Positions 1 to 7,516 of a stretch of 39,289 nt of DNA are shown piece by piece. Below the pieces are notes generated by a model. That model saw only the letters and a program-made list of their open reading frames with translations. It made no database searches and was not told the origin of the DNA. The stretch spans positions 1 to 39,289 of the forward strand of contig DRFG01000270.1 of NCBI GenBank assembly GCA_011050655.1. Reading direction: 5' to 3'. Numbering within the stretch: position 1 is the stretch's first letter; each line of letters begins with the position of its first letter. Made by a program: the position numbers and the translations under genes. Source of the DNA: Roseobacter sp. (GTDB taxonomy: Bacteria > Pseudomonadota > Alphaproteobacteria > Rhodobacterales > Rhodobacteraceae).

Positions 1-484
1 CACGGCCTGCAAGCAACATTTCGTTAGCGACTGCCATACCAACCGCCGCGGGCAGTAACATCGATGACCCAGCCTCTGGGACCAACCCAAGCTGGACGAA
101 CGGCGTACTGAAAGTTGCGCCTGCCGCGGCCATGACCAAATCACAGTGCAGCAACATTGTTACCCCCACCCCGATGGCGGGGCCGTTCACCGCAGCAATC
201 ACCGGTTTGGGGCAGTGCGAAATTGCAGTCAGAAAGCGCAATACCGGAGGTGTCGCGTCACCCTGGTCGCCCATAGAAAAATCGCGTATATCGTTGCCAG
301 AGGTGAAATATTCATCTGCTCCGGTAATGACAAAGGCGCGGGAATCGTCGCTTGTGGCGTAATGTTCCAAGGCATCGGCCATAGCGGCATACATCGCCTG
401 CGTAATGGCGTTGCGCTTTTCCGGTCTTGCTATGGTGAGGGTCGTCACTCGGTCGGCAGTGGTGATCTGGATGTTTTCAATCAT
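1..484 (-). CDS. Enoyl-CoA hydratase/isomerase (crotonase family), 3' part outside window
   Basis: The reverse strand from the ATG at 484 reads without a stop to the window edge, giving about 161 residues of a crotonase-fold protein. The opening is MIENIQITTADRVTTLTIAR followed by PEKRNAIT, the usual N-terminal strand and A-loop of the family. The two oxyanion-hole segments are visible: TSGNDIRDF near residue 65 and GPAIGVGVTM near residue 105, followed by a segment around FVQLGLVPEAGSS where hydratases place catalytic glutamates. The family hydrates or isomerises enoyl-CoA thioesters in beta-oxidation or aromatic/amino-acid degradation; the substrate cannot be told from this fragment. A normal member has about 260 residues, so roughly 100 are missing outside the window. 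It is divergent from the small monooxygenase-like gene at 697. Confidence 0.9.
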   Translation of the reverse strand, partial: MIENIQITTADRVTTLTIARPEKRNAITQAMYAAMADALEHYATSDDSRAFVITGADEYFTSGNDIRDFSMGDQGDATPPVLRFLTAISHCPKPVIAAVNGPAIGVGVTMLLHCDLVMAAAGATFSTPFVQLGLVPEAGSSMLLPAAVGMAVANEMLLAGR

Positions 485-696
485 GGGTTGTCCCGTCGTT
501 TCAAGGCTGCGTCTGTCGGTGTCCCGGTCGTGGGTTCCACACCGGTGCGTTATCAAGTTGCATAAGCGAAGCAGTACGGTGCGCAAACCGGTTTCACCAA
601 TTCCGTTGGGTCATGAAGGCTTATTGCGCCGTTGCCGCTTACGCTCAGAGCGGCTAGCGTGACGGAAACCAATTCCAAGCAGATAGGAAGCTTTTT
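485..696. promoter_or_regulatory. Divergent intergenic region between the crotonase gene and the ABM-domain gene
   Basis: About 212 bp separate two divergent start codons, so promoters for both genes should lie here. A 6-bp inverted repeat (634-639 with 649-654, 9-nt loop) is the only clear dyad seen. The ribosome-binding site of the rightward gene is AGGAAG at 685-690, six bases before its ATG. No convincing -35/-10 pair was identified. Confidence 0.4.
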
Positions 697-1011
697 ATGT
701 CTAACGTTCATGTGGTCGCTGTGATTACCACAAAGCCAGGTCAACGCGATGCGGTACTGTCATTGTTCAACGCAAACGTTCCGGCCGTGTTGGCAGAAGA
801 TGGCTGCATCGCCTACGAAGCCACGATAGACACCCCGGATGCAGGACCAATGCAGGCGTCGTTTGGGCAGGACACCTTTGTTGTCATTGAGAAATGGGCC
901 AGCCTTGATGCACTGGGCGCACATGCGCGGTCGGATCATATGAAAGCCTACGCCAACAGCACAAAAGACATGCTGGTGGATCGCAAGATCCATATCCTGT
1001 CCCCGGCTTAA
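697..1011 (+). CDS. Antibiotic biosynthesis monooxygenase (ABM) domain protein, putative quinol monooxygenase
   Basis: A 104-residue protein with the size and pattern of the dimeric ABM ferredoxin-like fold: an N-terminal strand VHVVAVITTKPGQRD, a helix through LSLFNANVPAVLAEDGC, a second strand around CIAYEATID, then FVVIEKWASLDALGAHARSD, matching the characteristic E-x-W-x-s-x-x-a-l-x-x-H segment of YgiN-type proteins. Family members act on quinols, heme or polyketide aromatics without a cofactor; many have no known substrate. The start is supported by AGGAAG six bases upstream. Its stop codon overlaps the 3' end of the convergent arsJ gene by four bases, with no room for a separate terminator. 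The reaction here is unknown. Confidence 0.82.
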   Translation: MSNVHVVAVITTKPGQRDAVLSLFNANVPAVLAEDGCIAYEATIDTPDAGPMQASFGQDTFVVIEKWASLDALGAHARSDHMKAYANSTKDMLVDRKIHILSPA

Positions 1012-2276
1012 ACGACGTCTGGAACCTGCGCCGGTGCTTGCAGTTGCGTGGCCGCGCACCAGCTTAACCCGATCATGATGGCGGCGGTCGCAAGACACAG
1101 GGCCAGCCCGCCCAGTTGATACATGGCGCCGGATAGAACGGTACCGGCCAGCCGACCCGCCGCATTCGCCATATAATAGAACCCTACATCCATCGTTACT
1201 CTTTTGGCATCGGTGAAGCTGAGGATAAGATACGAGTGGAGCGATGACGTGACTGCGAAGATCGCCCCGAAAATCAGAAGCCCGAACACAATCGCGCCGG
1301 TCAAAGTGAGGGATGGGTTAGATGTGGCCCATACCAAGGCTGCCAGTATTGTCGGTACCAAGATCAATGCCACGGTCAAATGGCGCACTTGCGCGATCAA
1401 ATCGGTATTCGACAGCGATTTGGCTTTGCCCAGAATGCGAGGTGCCATGCTTTGGACCACGCCGTATAACACTGTCCAGGCTGCCATGAAGGTGCCGATC
1501 AAGAAGAACGCCTGTCGGTCTCCGGCCTCGCTACCATTTGATAAGACAGCATAAAAATATATCGGGATCCCGACGACGAACCACACATCGCGCGCGCCAA
1601 ATAGAAACAGCCGCGCTAGGCTCAGCCAGTTGATATTGCCGTTACCGGACAGTATTTCTCGAAACTTCGCATCTTTGCGGCCGGCAGGCAGGCCCTTGGG
1701 CATGCCGCCGATCACCCCGATCAATATGATGAACAAGATCGCAGCCATCGTCAGGATCGAGGGGACAAAGCCAAACAGCCCCAGAACCGCAGCCCCGATC
1801 AGGAAGCCAAATCCTTTGACGGCGTTCTTGGAACCGGTCAGGACCGCGACCCAGCGAAACAACCCGGAAGCGTCGGCTGGGGCGAGTATTTTGACAGCGC
1901 TCTTCGAACTCATCTTGGCAAGATCCTTGGCCACGCCTGATGCGCCCTGTATCAGCATTACAAAGACCACGGATACGGTGACCCCCCATGCGGGATCCAG
2001 CTGTGCCAAAGCCAACAGCGCCGCGACTTGCAGCGATAGACCAGCGTAAAGTGTCGCCGTCAGCCCGAACCGCGCCGCGATCCAGCCTGCCGACAGGTTC
2101 GTTACAACGCCCGCTATTTCGTAAAGTACAAATAGATAGGCAAGTTGGACCGGGGAAAACCCGAGCGTGTGGAAATGCAAAAGCACCAACATGCGCAGTG
2201 CACCATCCGTCAACATAAACGCCCAATATGCCGCCGTGACAGTGATATAAGCGGCAAGTCCTGACCGAGCTGTCAC
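1008..2276 (-). CDS. arsJ: ArsJ, organoarsenical efflux MFS transporter
   Basis: A 422-residue polytopic protein with about twelve hydrophobic segments and an MFS layout; the first part reads [20 protein letters not shown] then [21 protein letters not shown], a pattern I recognise from ArsJ. ArsJ is known to export 1-arseno-3-phosphoglycerate, made when GAPDH uses arsenate in place of phosphate; the pair gives arsenate resistance. The GAPDH gene lies directly upstream, overlapping by four bases (GTGA), and the translation start is the GTG at 2276. This overlap implies translational coupling in one operon with the ArsR-ArsC fusion. It acts in the inner membrane. Assignment is strong because sequence pattern and gene partner agree. 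Confidence 0.93.
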   Translation of the reverse strand: MTARSGLAAYITVTAAYWAFMLTDGALRMLVLLHFHTLGFSPVQLAYLFVLYEIAGVVTNLSAGWIAARFGLTATLYAGLSLQVAALLALAQLDPAWGVTVSVVFVMLIQGASGVAKDLAKMSSKSAVKILAPADASGLFRWVAVLTGSKNAVKGFGFLIGAAVLGLFGFVPSILTMAAILFIILIGVIGGMPKGLPAGRKDAKFREILSGNGNINWLSLARLFLFGARDVWFVVGIPIYFYAVLSNGSEAGDRQAFFLIGTFMAAWTVLYGVVQSMAPRILGKAKSLSNTDLIAQVRHLTVALILVPTILAALVWATSNPSLTLTGAIVFGLLIFGAIFAVTSSLHSYLILSFTDAKRVTMDVGFYYMANAAGRLAGTVLSGAMYQLGGLALCLATAAIMIGLSWCAATQLQAPAQVPDVV

Positions 2277-3277
2277 AGCCCGCTACCCACCATCTGCGCC
2301 ACATCGGCCAAACGATGTGCATAGCCGTATTCGTTGTCATACCACGCATAGACTTTGACCTGGGTGCCGTTGACCACCATCGTCGATGGTGCATCAATGA
2401 TGCTGCTTCGTGGATCATTGATATAATCGCTCGACACCAACGGCCGTGTTTCGTACCCTAAAATACCCCTCAGCGGACCTTCAGCCGCAGCCTTGAAAAG
2501 ACTGTTGACCTCATCAACGGTGGTCTCTCGGGACATCTCAAAAACACAATCCGTGATAGAAGCGTTCAACAAGGGCACGCGGACGGCATGGCCGTTCAGC
2601 TTACCCTTGAGCTGCGGATAGATCAGCGTGATCGCCGTAGCCGAACCCGTCGTCGTGGGGATAAGGTTGGTCAGTGCTGAACGTGCGCGGCGCAGATCCT
2701 TTGCCGGACGGTCAACGATGGTCTGGGTATTGGTGACGTCATGTATGGTTGTGATCGAACCATGCTTGATTCCAATTCCTTCGAGCAAAACCTTGACCAC
2801 AGGGGCCAGGCAGTTCGTTGTGCAACTTGCTGCGGTGACGATGTGATGGGCTTGAGGGTCATAGATCCCGTCATTTACTCCATAAACGATGTTCGCCGTC
2901 GGGCCGTCTTTCACCGGGGCCGATACCACTACCTTTTTGACGCCTGCGCTAAAATAGGGGGCCAGCGTGGCCTCGGTTTTGAAAGCACCTGTGCAGTCAA
3001 TGACCACGTCCACACCATCGAGCGGCAAATCCGCTAGGTTAGGGCTGTTGGTCACGGGAATACGCGTACCATCTATCGTGATCGAAGTATCGTCGGCCGA
3101 AAAATCTGCTGGCCAGCGGCCATGGACCGAGTCGAATTCCAGCAAATGGGCATGCATTGCGGGGTCGCCCGTCGTATCGTTGACGAAGGCTATCTTCTCG
3201 TTGCGTTCCAACATGGGGCGCAGCACAAGCTTGCCGATGCGGCCCAAGCCGTTGATTGCATATGTCGTCATTATCAA
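2273..3277 (-). CDS. ArsJ-associated glyceraldehyde-3-phosphate dehydrogenase
   Basis: A full-length 334-residue type I GAPDH. The Rossmann motif NGLGRIGK is at residues 9-16, the catalytic segment SCTTNC at 151-156 places the nucleophile at Cys152, and the C-terminal [10 protein letters not shown] is the expected NAD-domain signature. In arsJ operons this enzyme forms the unstable 1-arseno-3-phosphoglycerate from glyceraldehyde 3-phosphate and arsenate, which ArsJ then exports. It is embedded between the arsR-arsC fusion (ATGA overlap at 3274-3277) and arsJ (GTGA overlap at 2273-2276), so a dedicated arsenic role is more likely than glycolysis. An alternative start two codons downstream (MTTYAI) is equally possible. 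Whether another housekeeping gap exists in the genome cannot be seen. Confidence 0.92.
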   Translation of the reverse strand: MIMTTYAINGLGRIGKLVLRPMLERNEKIAFVNDTTGDPAMHAHLLEFDSVHGRWPADFSADDTSITIDGTRIPVTNSPNLADLPLDGVDVVIDCTGAFKTEATLAPYFSAGVKKVVVSAPVKDGPTANIVYGVNDGIYDPQAHHIVTAASCTTNCLAPVVKVLLEGIGIKHGSITTIHDVTNTQTIVDRPAKDLRRARSALTNLIPTTTGSATAITLIYPQLKGKLNGHAVRVPLLNASITDCVFEMSRETTVDEVNSLFKAAAEGPLRGILGYETRPLVSSDYINDPRSSIIDAPSTMVVNGTQVKVYAWYDNEYGYAHRLADVAQMVGSGL

Positions 3278-4119
3278 TGGTCCTGTGTTGAGGTTTTGCG
3301 GCCTATCTCGTCCAGGGCTTTTTGGAGAGACACACGGTTGAGCGCATGAAAGGGCAGGGCGGCGAAAGCGCTGACCCTATTGTGTGCCGCGCCATAGACC
3401 TGCTGAAACGCAAGCTGTCGTTCCGCAACGTTTCCCTGAACCTTGGCCGGGTCCGGCATACCCCAATGCGCAGAAACGGGCTGTCCGGGCCACGTTGGAC
3501 ATTCTTCGTTGGCCGCGCGATCACACACGGTAAAGATGAAATCCATGCGTGGCGCTTGTGCGCTTTGAAACTCCGCGATGGTCTTGGAGCGTAAAGTCGA
3601 CACATCGTACCCCTTGACCACAAGCATTTCCAAAGCGAACGGATTTAAGTCGGACTGGGGCGCGGTCCCTGCCGAATAAACATCGAACCTGTCCGCCGCG
3701 AGGTCCCGCAGGATGGCTTCGGCAAAGATCGAACGGGCCGAATTGCCAGTGCAGACGAACAAAACATTGAACTTTCTGTCAGTGGCGGGATGGATGTTGC
3801 CGATGAGATCAGAAAAGGAAGGTGGGCAGAGATCGGCACGACCTTGGCAGCAGTCTTGGAACAGCCCCGCAACAATATCTCGGGCTGCTTCTAGGTTGAC
3901 TGTATAACGCAACCACGTTGCCTCGCGACGTTGCGAAATCAGTCCGACCTGGGTGAGCGTCGCCAGATATGCCGAAGCGGTGCTAGGTTTGAACCCTAAC
4001 ACATCAGCAATTTCCCCCGCAGGCACCGCATCGGGAAATCGCCGCATCAGCAGCTTGAAAACAGCCATCCGTTGGGTGTGGCTTAAAGCGGAAAGGCGGG
4101 TGATCAGCATTGATTCCAT
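3274..4119 (-). CDS. ArsR-ArsC fusion: arsenic-responsive repressor fused to thioredoxin-type arsenate reductase
   Basis: A 281-residue two-domain protein. Residues 1-100 form a winged-helix ArsR domain (recognition helix around [20 protein letters not shown]) ending in a cysteine cluster [10 protein letters not shown] (Cys90, Cys91, Cys98), the kind of C-terminal thiol trio that binds As(III) in several proteobacterial ArsR proteins. Residues 117-255 form a low-molecular-weight-phosphatase-fold arsenate reductase: P-loop VCTGNSARS with Cys123 and Arg129, and two further cysteines, Cys199 (TVCDRA) and Cys207 (EECPTW), placed like the resolving pair of Bacillus-type ArsC. One polypeptide could therefore both generate and sense As(III). 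The start at 4119 lies against the promoter, so the message may be leaderless; MLITRL at 4110 is an alternative. First gene of the operon. Confidence 0.93.
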   Translation of the reverse strand: MESMLITRLSALSHTQRMAVFKLLMRRFPDAVPAGEIADVLGFKPSTASAYLATLTQVGLISQRREATWLRYTVNLEAARDIVAGLFQDCCQGRADLCPPSFSDLIGNIHPATDRKFNVLFVCTGNSARSIFAEAILRDLAADRFDVYSAGTAPQSDLNPFALEMLVVKGYDVSTLRSKTIAEFQSAQAPRMDFIFTVCDRAANEECPTWPGQPVSAHWGMPDPAKVQGNVAERQLAFQQVYGAAHNRVSAFAALPFHALNRVSLQKALDEIGRKTSTQDH

Positions 4120-4155
4120 ATTTCGTGAATTATGGAAATATAAAATTTAAGTCAA
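4118..4155 (-). promoter_or_regulatory. Promoter and probable ArsR operator of the ars operon
   Basis: On the minus strand TTGACT (4155-4150) and CATAAT (4134-4129), separated by 15 bp, resemble a slightly short-spaced sigma70-type promoter. A perfect 7-bp inverted repeat, ATATTTC at 4118-4124 and GAAATAT at 4135-4141, flanks the -10 element and includes the first bases of the 4119 start codon. A dyad covering the -10 box is where an ArsR-type repressor would block RNA polymerase. Transcription from this promoter would start almost at the ATG, leaving no leader or ribosome-binding site. Visible: the repeat and hexamers. Inferred: operator function. Confidence 0.6.
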
Positions 4156-4298
4156 CATGATTTCTGCCACTGCCTGCAAAGTCCCGGTGTAGAGAACCCC
4201 ATCTCAGCGATTTCCCCGGACATGCGAATGCCCAGCTAAATGCCAAGAACGTGGCATCGGTAAAGGCACTTGGTCATGATGTTGTAGATTGATGTGCA

Positions 4299-5192
4299 AT
4301 GATGAATATGCGCAAAGATTTCAGCAGGCGCTTTTCAAAAACGGTCCAGATGCACAAACAATACGAACCCCTGCGAACCCTGCCGCCAGCAGGTAAGGCA
4401 TTTGGGCATTTCGGCGAATGGCTTCAGGGTCGCTTGGGGGCTGGCGGACCGGTGGTTCTTGTAACGCTACGGTGTGACAAGCTGTTTGCGCAGGCTTGGC
4501 ATGAACCCCGCCCGACATTGCAGTTGAACGTGTCAGGCCCTGCGGCGGTGTCGCACCAGCAACTAAGACTTTTGCTTCGCTATCTTGACCGTCCAGAGAC
4601 AGGCAGGTTCGTGATGTCCGCAAACGTGCCACAGGGCGTGGGGGCGGGTGCTTCAACCGCAGCTTTGGTGGCACTAGGTCGCGCCGTGGGTGCTGACGAT
4701 ACACAGTTGGCCACCGCCTGCTTGCACGTCGAAAAAGCCACCGACCCATTGATGCTGTCACGGCCCGACGGGGTCGTTTGGGCATCGCGACTGGCGCAAG
4801 TTTATCGCTGTCACAAAACGCCTCCGAAGGCCGAAATCGTCGGGGGTTATTTTGGCTCACCTATACGGACAGATGCCCAAGATGATCACTTTGCAGATAT
4901 ATCAGACCTATTAGCAGGTTGGGAGAACGCTACGGAAACGGGAAACCTCGCAGTAATTGCACAACTTGCGACCGAAGCGGCGAACCGGACAACTCTGTTA
5001 CGGGGACCAAGCAAAGATCCATCGGCTGCACTTGCCCATAGGCTGGGGGCATTAGGTTATGTACGCGCGCACACGGGGTCGGCGCGGGGTTTCATTTTTG
5101 CGCCGGGGTATGTACCTACGAATGCGCAAACGATGCTTCGTGATGCAGGGTTGCATGGGATCACAAACTTTGTCACAGGATCGACGATATGA
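4299..5192 (+). CDS. bluE: BluE/PduX-like L-threonine kinase (GHMP kinase family) for cobalamin aminopropanol synthesis
   Basis: A 297-residue GHMP kinase. The N-terminal PAGKAFGHFGEWLQGRLG (about 30-47) is typical of the PduX/BluE group, and the glycine-rich ATP loop is PQGVGAGASTAAL at 111-123. The family phosphorylates L-threonine to O-phospho-L-threonine, which CobC decarboxylates to (R)-1-aminopropan-2-ol phosphate for attachment to the corrin by CobD. Both partners follow immediately: its stop overlaps the cobD start by four bases. The start is uncertain: ATGs occur at 4299, 4302, 4308 and 4350 and none has a strong ribosome-binding site; homology begins after residue 25, so 4350 is plausible. 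No cobalamin riboswitch is recognisable upstream, unlike the btuB operon. A small dyad (4240-4245 with 4252-4257) lies in the leader. Confidence 0.85.
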   Translation: MMNMRKDFSRRFSKTVQMHKQYEPLRTLPPAGKAFGHFGEWLQGRLGAGGPVVLVTLRCDKLFAQAWHEPRPTLQLNVSGPAAVSHQQLRLLLRYLDRPETGRFVMSANVPQGVGAGASTAALVALGRAVGADDTQLATACLHVEKATDPLMLSRPDGVVWASRLAQVYRCHKTPPKAEIVGGYFGSPIRTDAQDDHFADISDLLAGWENATETGNLAVIAQLATEAANRTTLLRGPSKDPSAALAHRLGALGYVRAHTGSARGFIFAPGYVPTNAQTMLRDAGLHGITNFVTGSTI

Positions 5193-6151
5193 TGATCTAT
5201 GCAGCGGCACTACTAGCAGGGTTTCTTATCGAGGCCACCCTTAGCTGGCCCACGGCGATATTCCGCATTATAGGACATCCCGTGACCTGGATAGGCCATA
5301 TGATCACCAGGCTTGAAGCTCTGCTAAACCGACCTTCACGTTCGCCAATCAAGTTGAAGATATCCGGCGCAATCACGGTGTTGGCGGTCCTTGTCGCCAG
5401 CGTCGTTCCTGCTTGGGCGGTAAGCTCTATCCTGCCAACCACTTGGCCCGGTATATTGACTGGCGGGCTACTGGCTTGGCCTTTTCTTGCCACCCGCAGC
5501 TTATATGATCACGTACAGGCGATAGCGCTGCCCTTGGCTGCGGGGCAAACCGACCAGGCACGGCGGGCGGTTTCGTTGATCATTGGACGGAACTCAACAG
5601 CCTTGGATGATAAGGCCATTGCGCGGGCGTCTTTGGAAAGCTTAGCCGAAAACAGCTCTGACGGGGTGATCGCACCGTTGTTCTGGGGGCTGGTTTTCGG
5701 GTTGCCCGGCTTGGTCGGATACAAAGTGATCAATACATTCGATTCCATGATCGGCCACCGGTCAGCGCGCTATGTGCATTTCGGGATGGTGGCAGCCCGT
5801 CTGGACGACCTTGCCAATCTGATCCCATCACGGGTCACAGGAGTGCTGTTTGCGCTGGTTTCCGGTCGTCCGGGGCACACTGGTAATGTGATGTTCCGCG
5901 ATGCAAGCCAACACAGGTCACCGAACGCCGGGTGGCCAGAAGCGGCGATGGCCGCGGCGATTGATGTCCGTCTTTCTGGACCGCGGGTGTACGGTGATAC
6001 GGTCGCGGACGAGCCATGGTTGAACGGCGGTGCTGCTGATCCAGATGCTACGGCTGTACGCCGGGGGCTGTGGCTTTACCAACGCGTCATGCTTGCCGTC
6101 GCATTTGGGTTGGGGTTGATTGTGCTGCTTGAGGGGATGTCGAATGCGTGA
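5189..6151 (+). CDS. cobD: CobD/CbiB, adenosylcobinamide-phosphate synthase
   Basis: A 320-residue inner-membrane protein with several hydrophobic segments. The N-terminal part ending HPVTWIGHMITRLE matches the conserved HPVxxiGxxi motif of CbiB/CobD, and SLAENSSDGVIAPLFW (about 147-162) is its second hallmark, followed by NTFDSMIGHRSARY. The enzyme amidates adenosylcobyric acid with aminopropanol phosphate, giving adenosylcobinamide phosphate. It overlaps bluE upstream (ATGA) and cobC downstream (8 bases), so the three consecutive steps from threonine to cobinamide phosphate are translationally coupled. Length is normal for the family. Confidence 0.95.
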   Translation: MMIYAAALLAGFLIEATLSWPTAIFRIIGHPVTWIGHMITRLEALLNRPSRSPIKLKISGAITVLAVLVASVVPAWAVSSILPTTWPGILTGGLLAWPFLATRSLYDHVQAIALPLAAGQTDQARRAVSLIIGRNSTALDDKAIARASLESLAENSSDGVIAPLFWGLVFGLPGLVGYKVINTFDSMIGHRSARYVHFGMVAARLDDLANLIPSRVTGVLFALVSGRPGHTGNVMFRDASQHRSPNAGWPEAAMAAAIDVRLSGPRVYGDTVADEPWLNGGAADPDATAVRRGLWLYQRVMLAVAFGLGLIVLLEGMSNA

Positions 6152-7121
6152 CCACGGAGGAAATCTTGGCCAGGCGGCCGCGCACTATGGCGGCACACTG
6201 GCGGATTGGATCGACCTGTCTACCGGCATCAATACCGTGCCGTATCCCATAGGCCAGATACCCGCCGATGCCTGGCAACGCCTGCCCGAACCCGCCAGCC
6301 TGAGACAGTTGGAACGTGCCGCGCAGCACGCATATGGCACCGCTAGTGAAGTCGTGCCCGTCGCTGGGGCACAGGCTGCGATACAAATGATCCCGCGCTT
6401 GCGCGGGGCAGGAATGGCAGCGGTTCTTTCCCCGACCTATAATGAACACGCCGCCGCATTGCGTGCCTGTGGTTGGCGCGTACAAGAGGTGGGTGCCTTC
6501 CAGGCTCTGGAGGGAAGCGATCTTGCCGTTGTGGTGAACCCGAACAATCCTGACGGACGCGTGTATGCGCCGCAACAACTGATGATGCTGGCACAGACTG
6601 TCGGGCTGCTTATCATCGATGAAAGCTTTGCGGATGCTGATCCGGAGACATCGCTGGTGGGGCAGGGTGTCACTGCCCACCTACCTGAAAATGTGGTGGT
6701 GTTACGGTCCTTCGGTAAGTTTTACGGCCTTGCTGGTGTCCGGTTGGGGTTTGTGGTTTGCCAGTCTGAATTGGCGCGAAAATTCCGCGATATGACCGGC
6801 CCGTGGCCCGTATCGGGCATGGCGATAGAAATAGCACAGCGAGCGTTGCAAGATGACACTTGGGCACAGACGACGCGGGTGCGGCTTGGCAACGATACGC
6901 GGCGGTTAGATGCGCTTGCCGTTACTGCCGGTTGGAAAGTGGTGGGTGGCACGTCGCTGTTTCGTACCTATGCCACAGATAACGGGATCATGGCACAGAA
7001 AATGCTAGCCAAGCATCATATCTGGTCAAGGATATTTCCCTATTCCACCAATTGGATACGGATGGGCCTTCCAGGTACTGCGGCCGATTGGGCGCGGCTG
7101 ACGATAGCAATGGAAAATTGA
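6144..7121 (+). CDS. cobC: CobC, L-threonine-O-3-phosphate decarboxylase (PLP-dependent)
   Basis: A 325-residue fold-type I PLP enzyme. MRDHGGNL is the normal beginning of the family; an upstream in-frame TTG at 6120 is less likely. Visible motifs are the substrate-loop NPNNPDGR at 132-139, IIDESFAD at 157-164 with the PLP-ring aspartate, and VVLRSFGKFYGLAGVRLGF with the Schiff-base lysine at 192. It decarboxylates phosphothreonine to (R)-1-aminopropan-2-ol phosphate, the substrate CobD attaches. The ATG overlaps the last eight bases of cobD, indicating translational coupling. It closes the three-gene block; the next gene is preceded by a riboswitch. Confidence 0.93.
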   Translation: MRDHGGNLGQAAAHYGGTLADWIDLSTGINTVPYPIGQIPADAWQRLPEPASLRQLERAAQHAYGTASEVVPVAGAQAAIQMIPRLRGAGMAAVLSPTYNEHAAALRACGWRVQEVGAFQALEGSDLAVVVNPNNPDGRVYAPQQLMMLAQTVGLLIIDESFADADPETSLVGQGVTAHLPENVVVLRSFGKFYGLAGVRLGFVVCQSELARKFRDMTGPWPVSGMAIEIAQRALQDDTWAQTTRVRLGNDTRRLDALAVTAGWKVVGGTSLFRTYATDNGIMAQKMLAKHHIWSRIFPYSTNWIRMGLPGTAADWARLTIAMEN

Positions 7122-7199
7122 CGAAATCGCTTCTGTACCGCTTTCCGCACTTGACAGAAATCAGGTCTGGTGGTTTTTAGGACAGGCTTTTGGTCTGGG

Positions 7200-7380
7200 T
7201 GCTCGGTGTTTTCGGGTGTCTGGTTAAAAGGGAATGTGGTGACCTGTCAAAGGGGAATCCATAACTGCCCCCGCAACTGTGAGCGACGTAAGAGGTTGAA
7301 AATACCACACCGTATAGCGGGTGGTTCCAGTCAGCCAAACTACGATCCGCAAGTCAGGAACCTGCCAAAAGAGAACACCC
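7200..7380 (+). ncRNA. Cobalamin (adenosylcobalamin-class) riboswitch aptamer
   Basis: The 383-bp gap between cobC and btuB contains the conserved core blocks of the cobalamin riboswitch in the right order: the AAAAGGGA core at 7226-7233, ACTGCCCCCGCAACTGT at 7264-7280, and the B12 box AGTCAGGAACCTGCC at 7352-7366. A closing P1-like stem can be drawn between GGTGTTTTC near 7205-7213 and GAGAACACC at 7371-7379. Binding of a cobalamin in such leaders lowers expression of downstream uptake and synthesis genes. It is placed to control btuB and, if cotranscribed, the gene for the binding protein and cobO. Class and exact ends are inferred by eye. Confidence 0.92.
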
Positions 7381-7407
7381 GGTTTGGGCGCGGGGCGCGT
7401 TGGAACG

Positions 7408-7501
7408 GCGGAAATTTCCGCAGTGGTGTCATTCACCATCTGCGGGCGGATAATCCCTCCCCAGGTAAAATTGTTATGTACCGGTCACTGACCGGAATTT
7501 T
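7408..7501 (+). promoter_or_regulatory. Riboswitch expression platform: overlapping hairpins plus terminator-like hairpin before btuB
   Basis: Downstream of the aptamer, 7408-7421 is a perfect 14-base palindrome (GCGGAAATTTCCGC). Its right half (7418-7421) is also the left end of a longer stem, 7418-7428 with 7434-7445, so the two hairpins exclude each other. A third hairpin, CCGGTC (7481-7486) ACT GACCGG (7490-7495), is followed by AATTTT and ends six bases before the GGAAG ribosome-binding site of btuB (7507-7511). It could serve as a weak intrinsic terminator or restrict ribosome access. Structures are read by eye; no folding was computed. Confidence 0.55.
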
Positions 7502-7516
7502 GGCTTGGAAGTCGTT

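Noticed and set aside
1642-2418. Long minus-strand frame overlapping arsJ and the GAPDH gene
   Set aside because: Shifted-frame shadow of two well-identified genes; translation is rich in Arg, Cys and Trp.
4156-4298. Possible cobalamin riboswitch before bluE
   Set aside because: None of the aptamer blocks found at 7200-7380 occurs here, and the space is too short.
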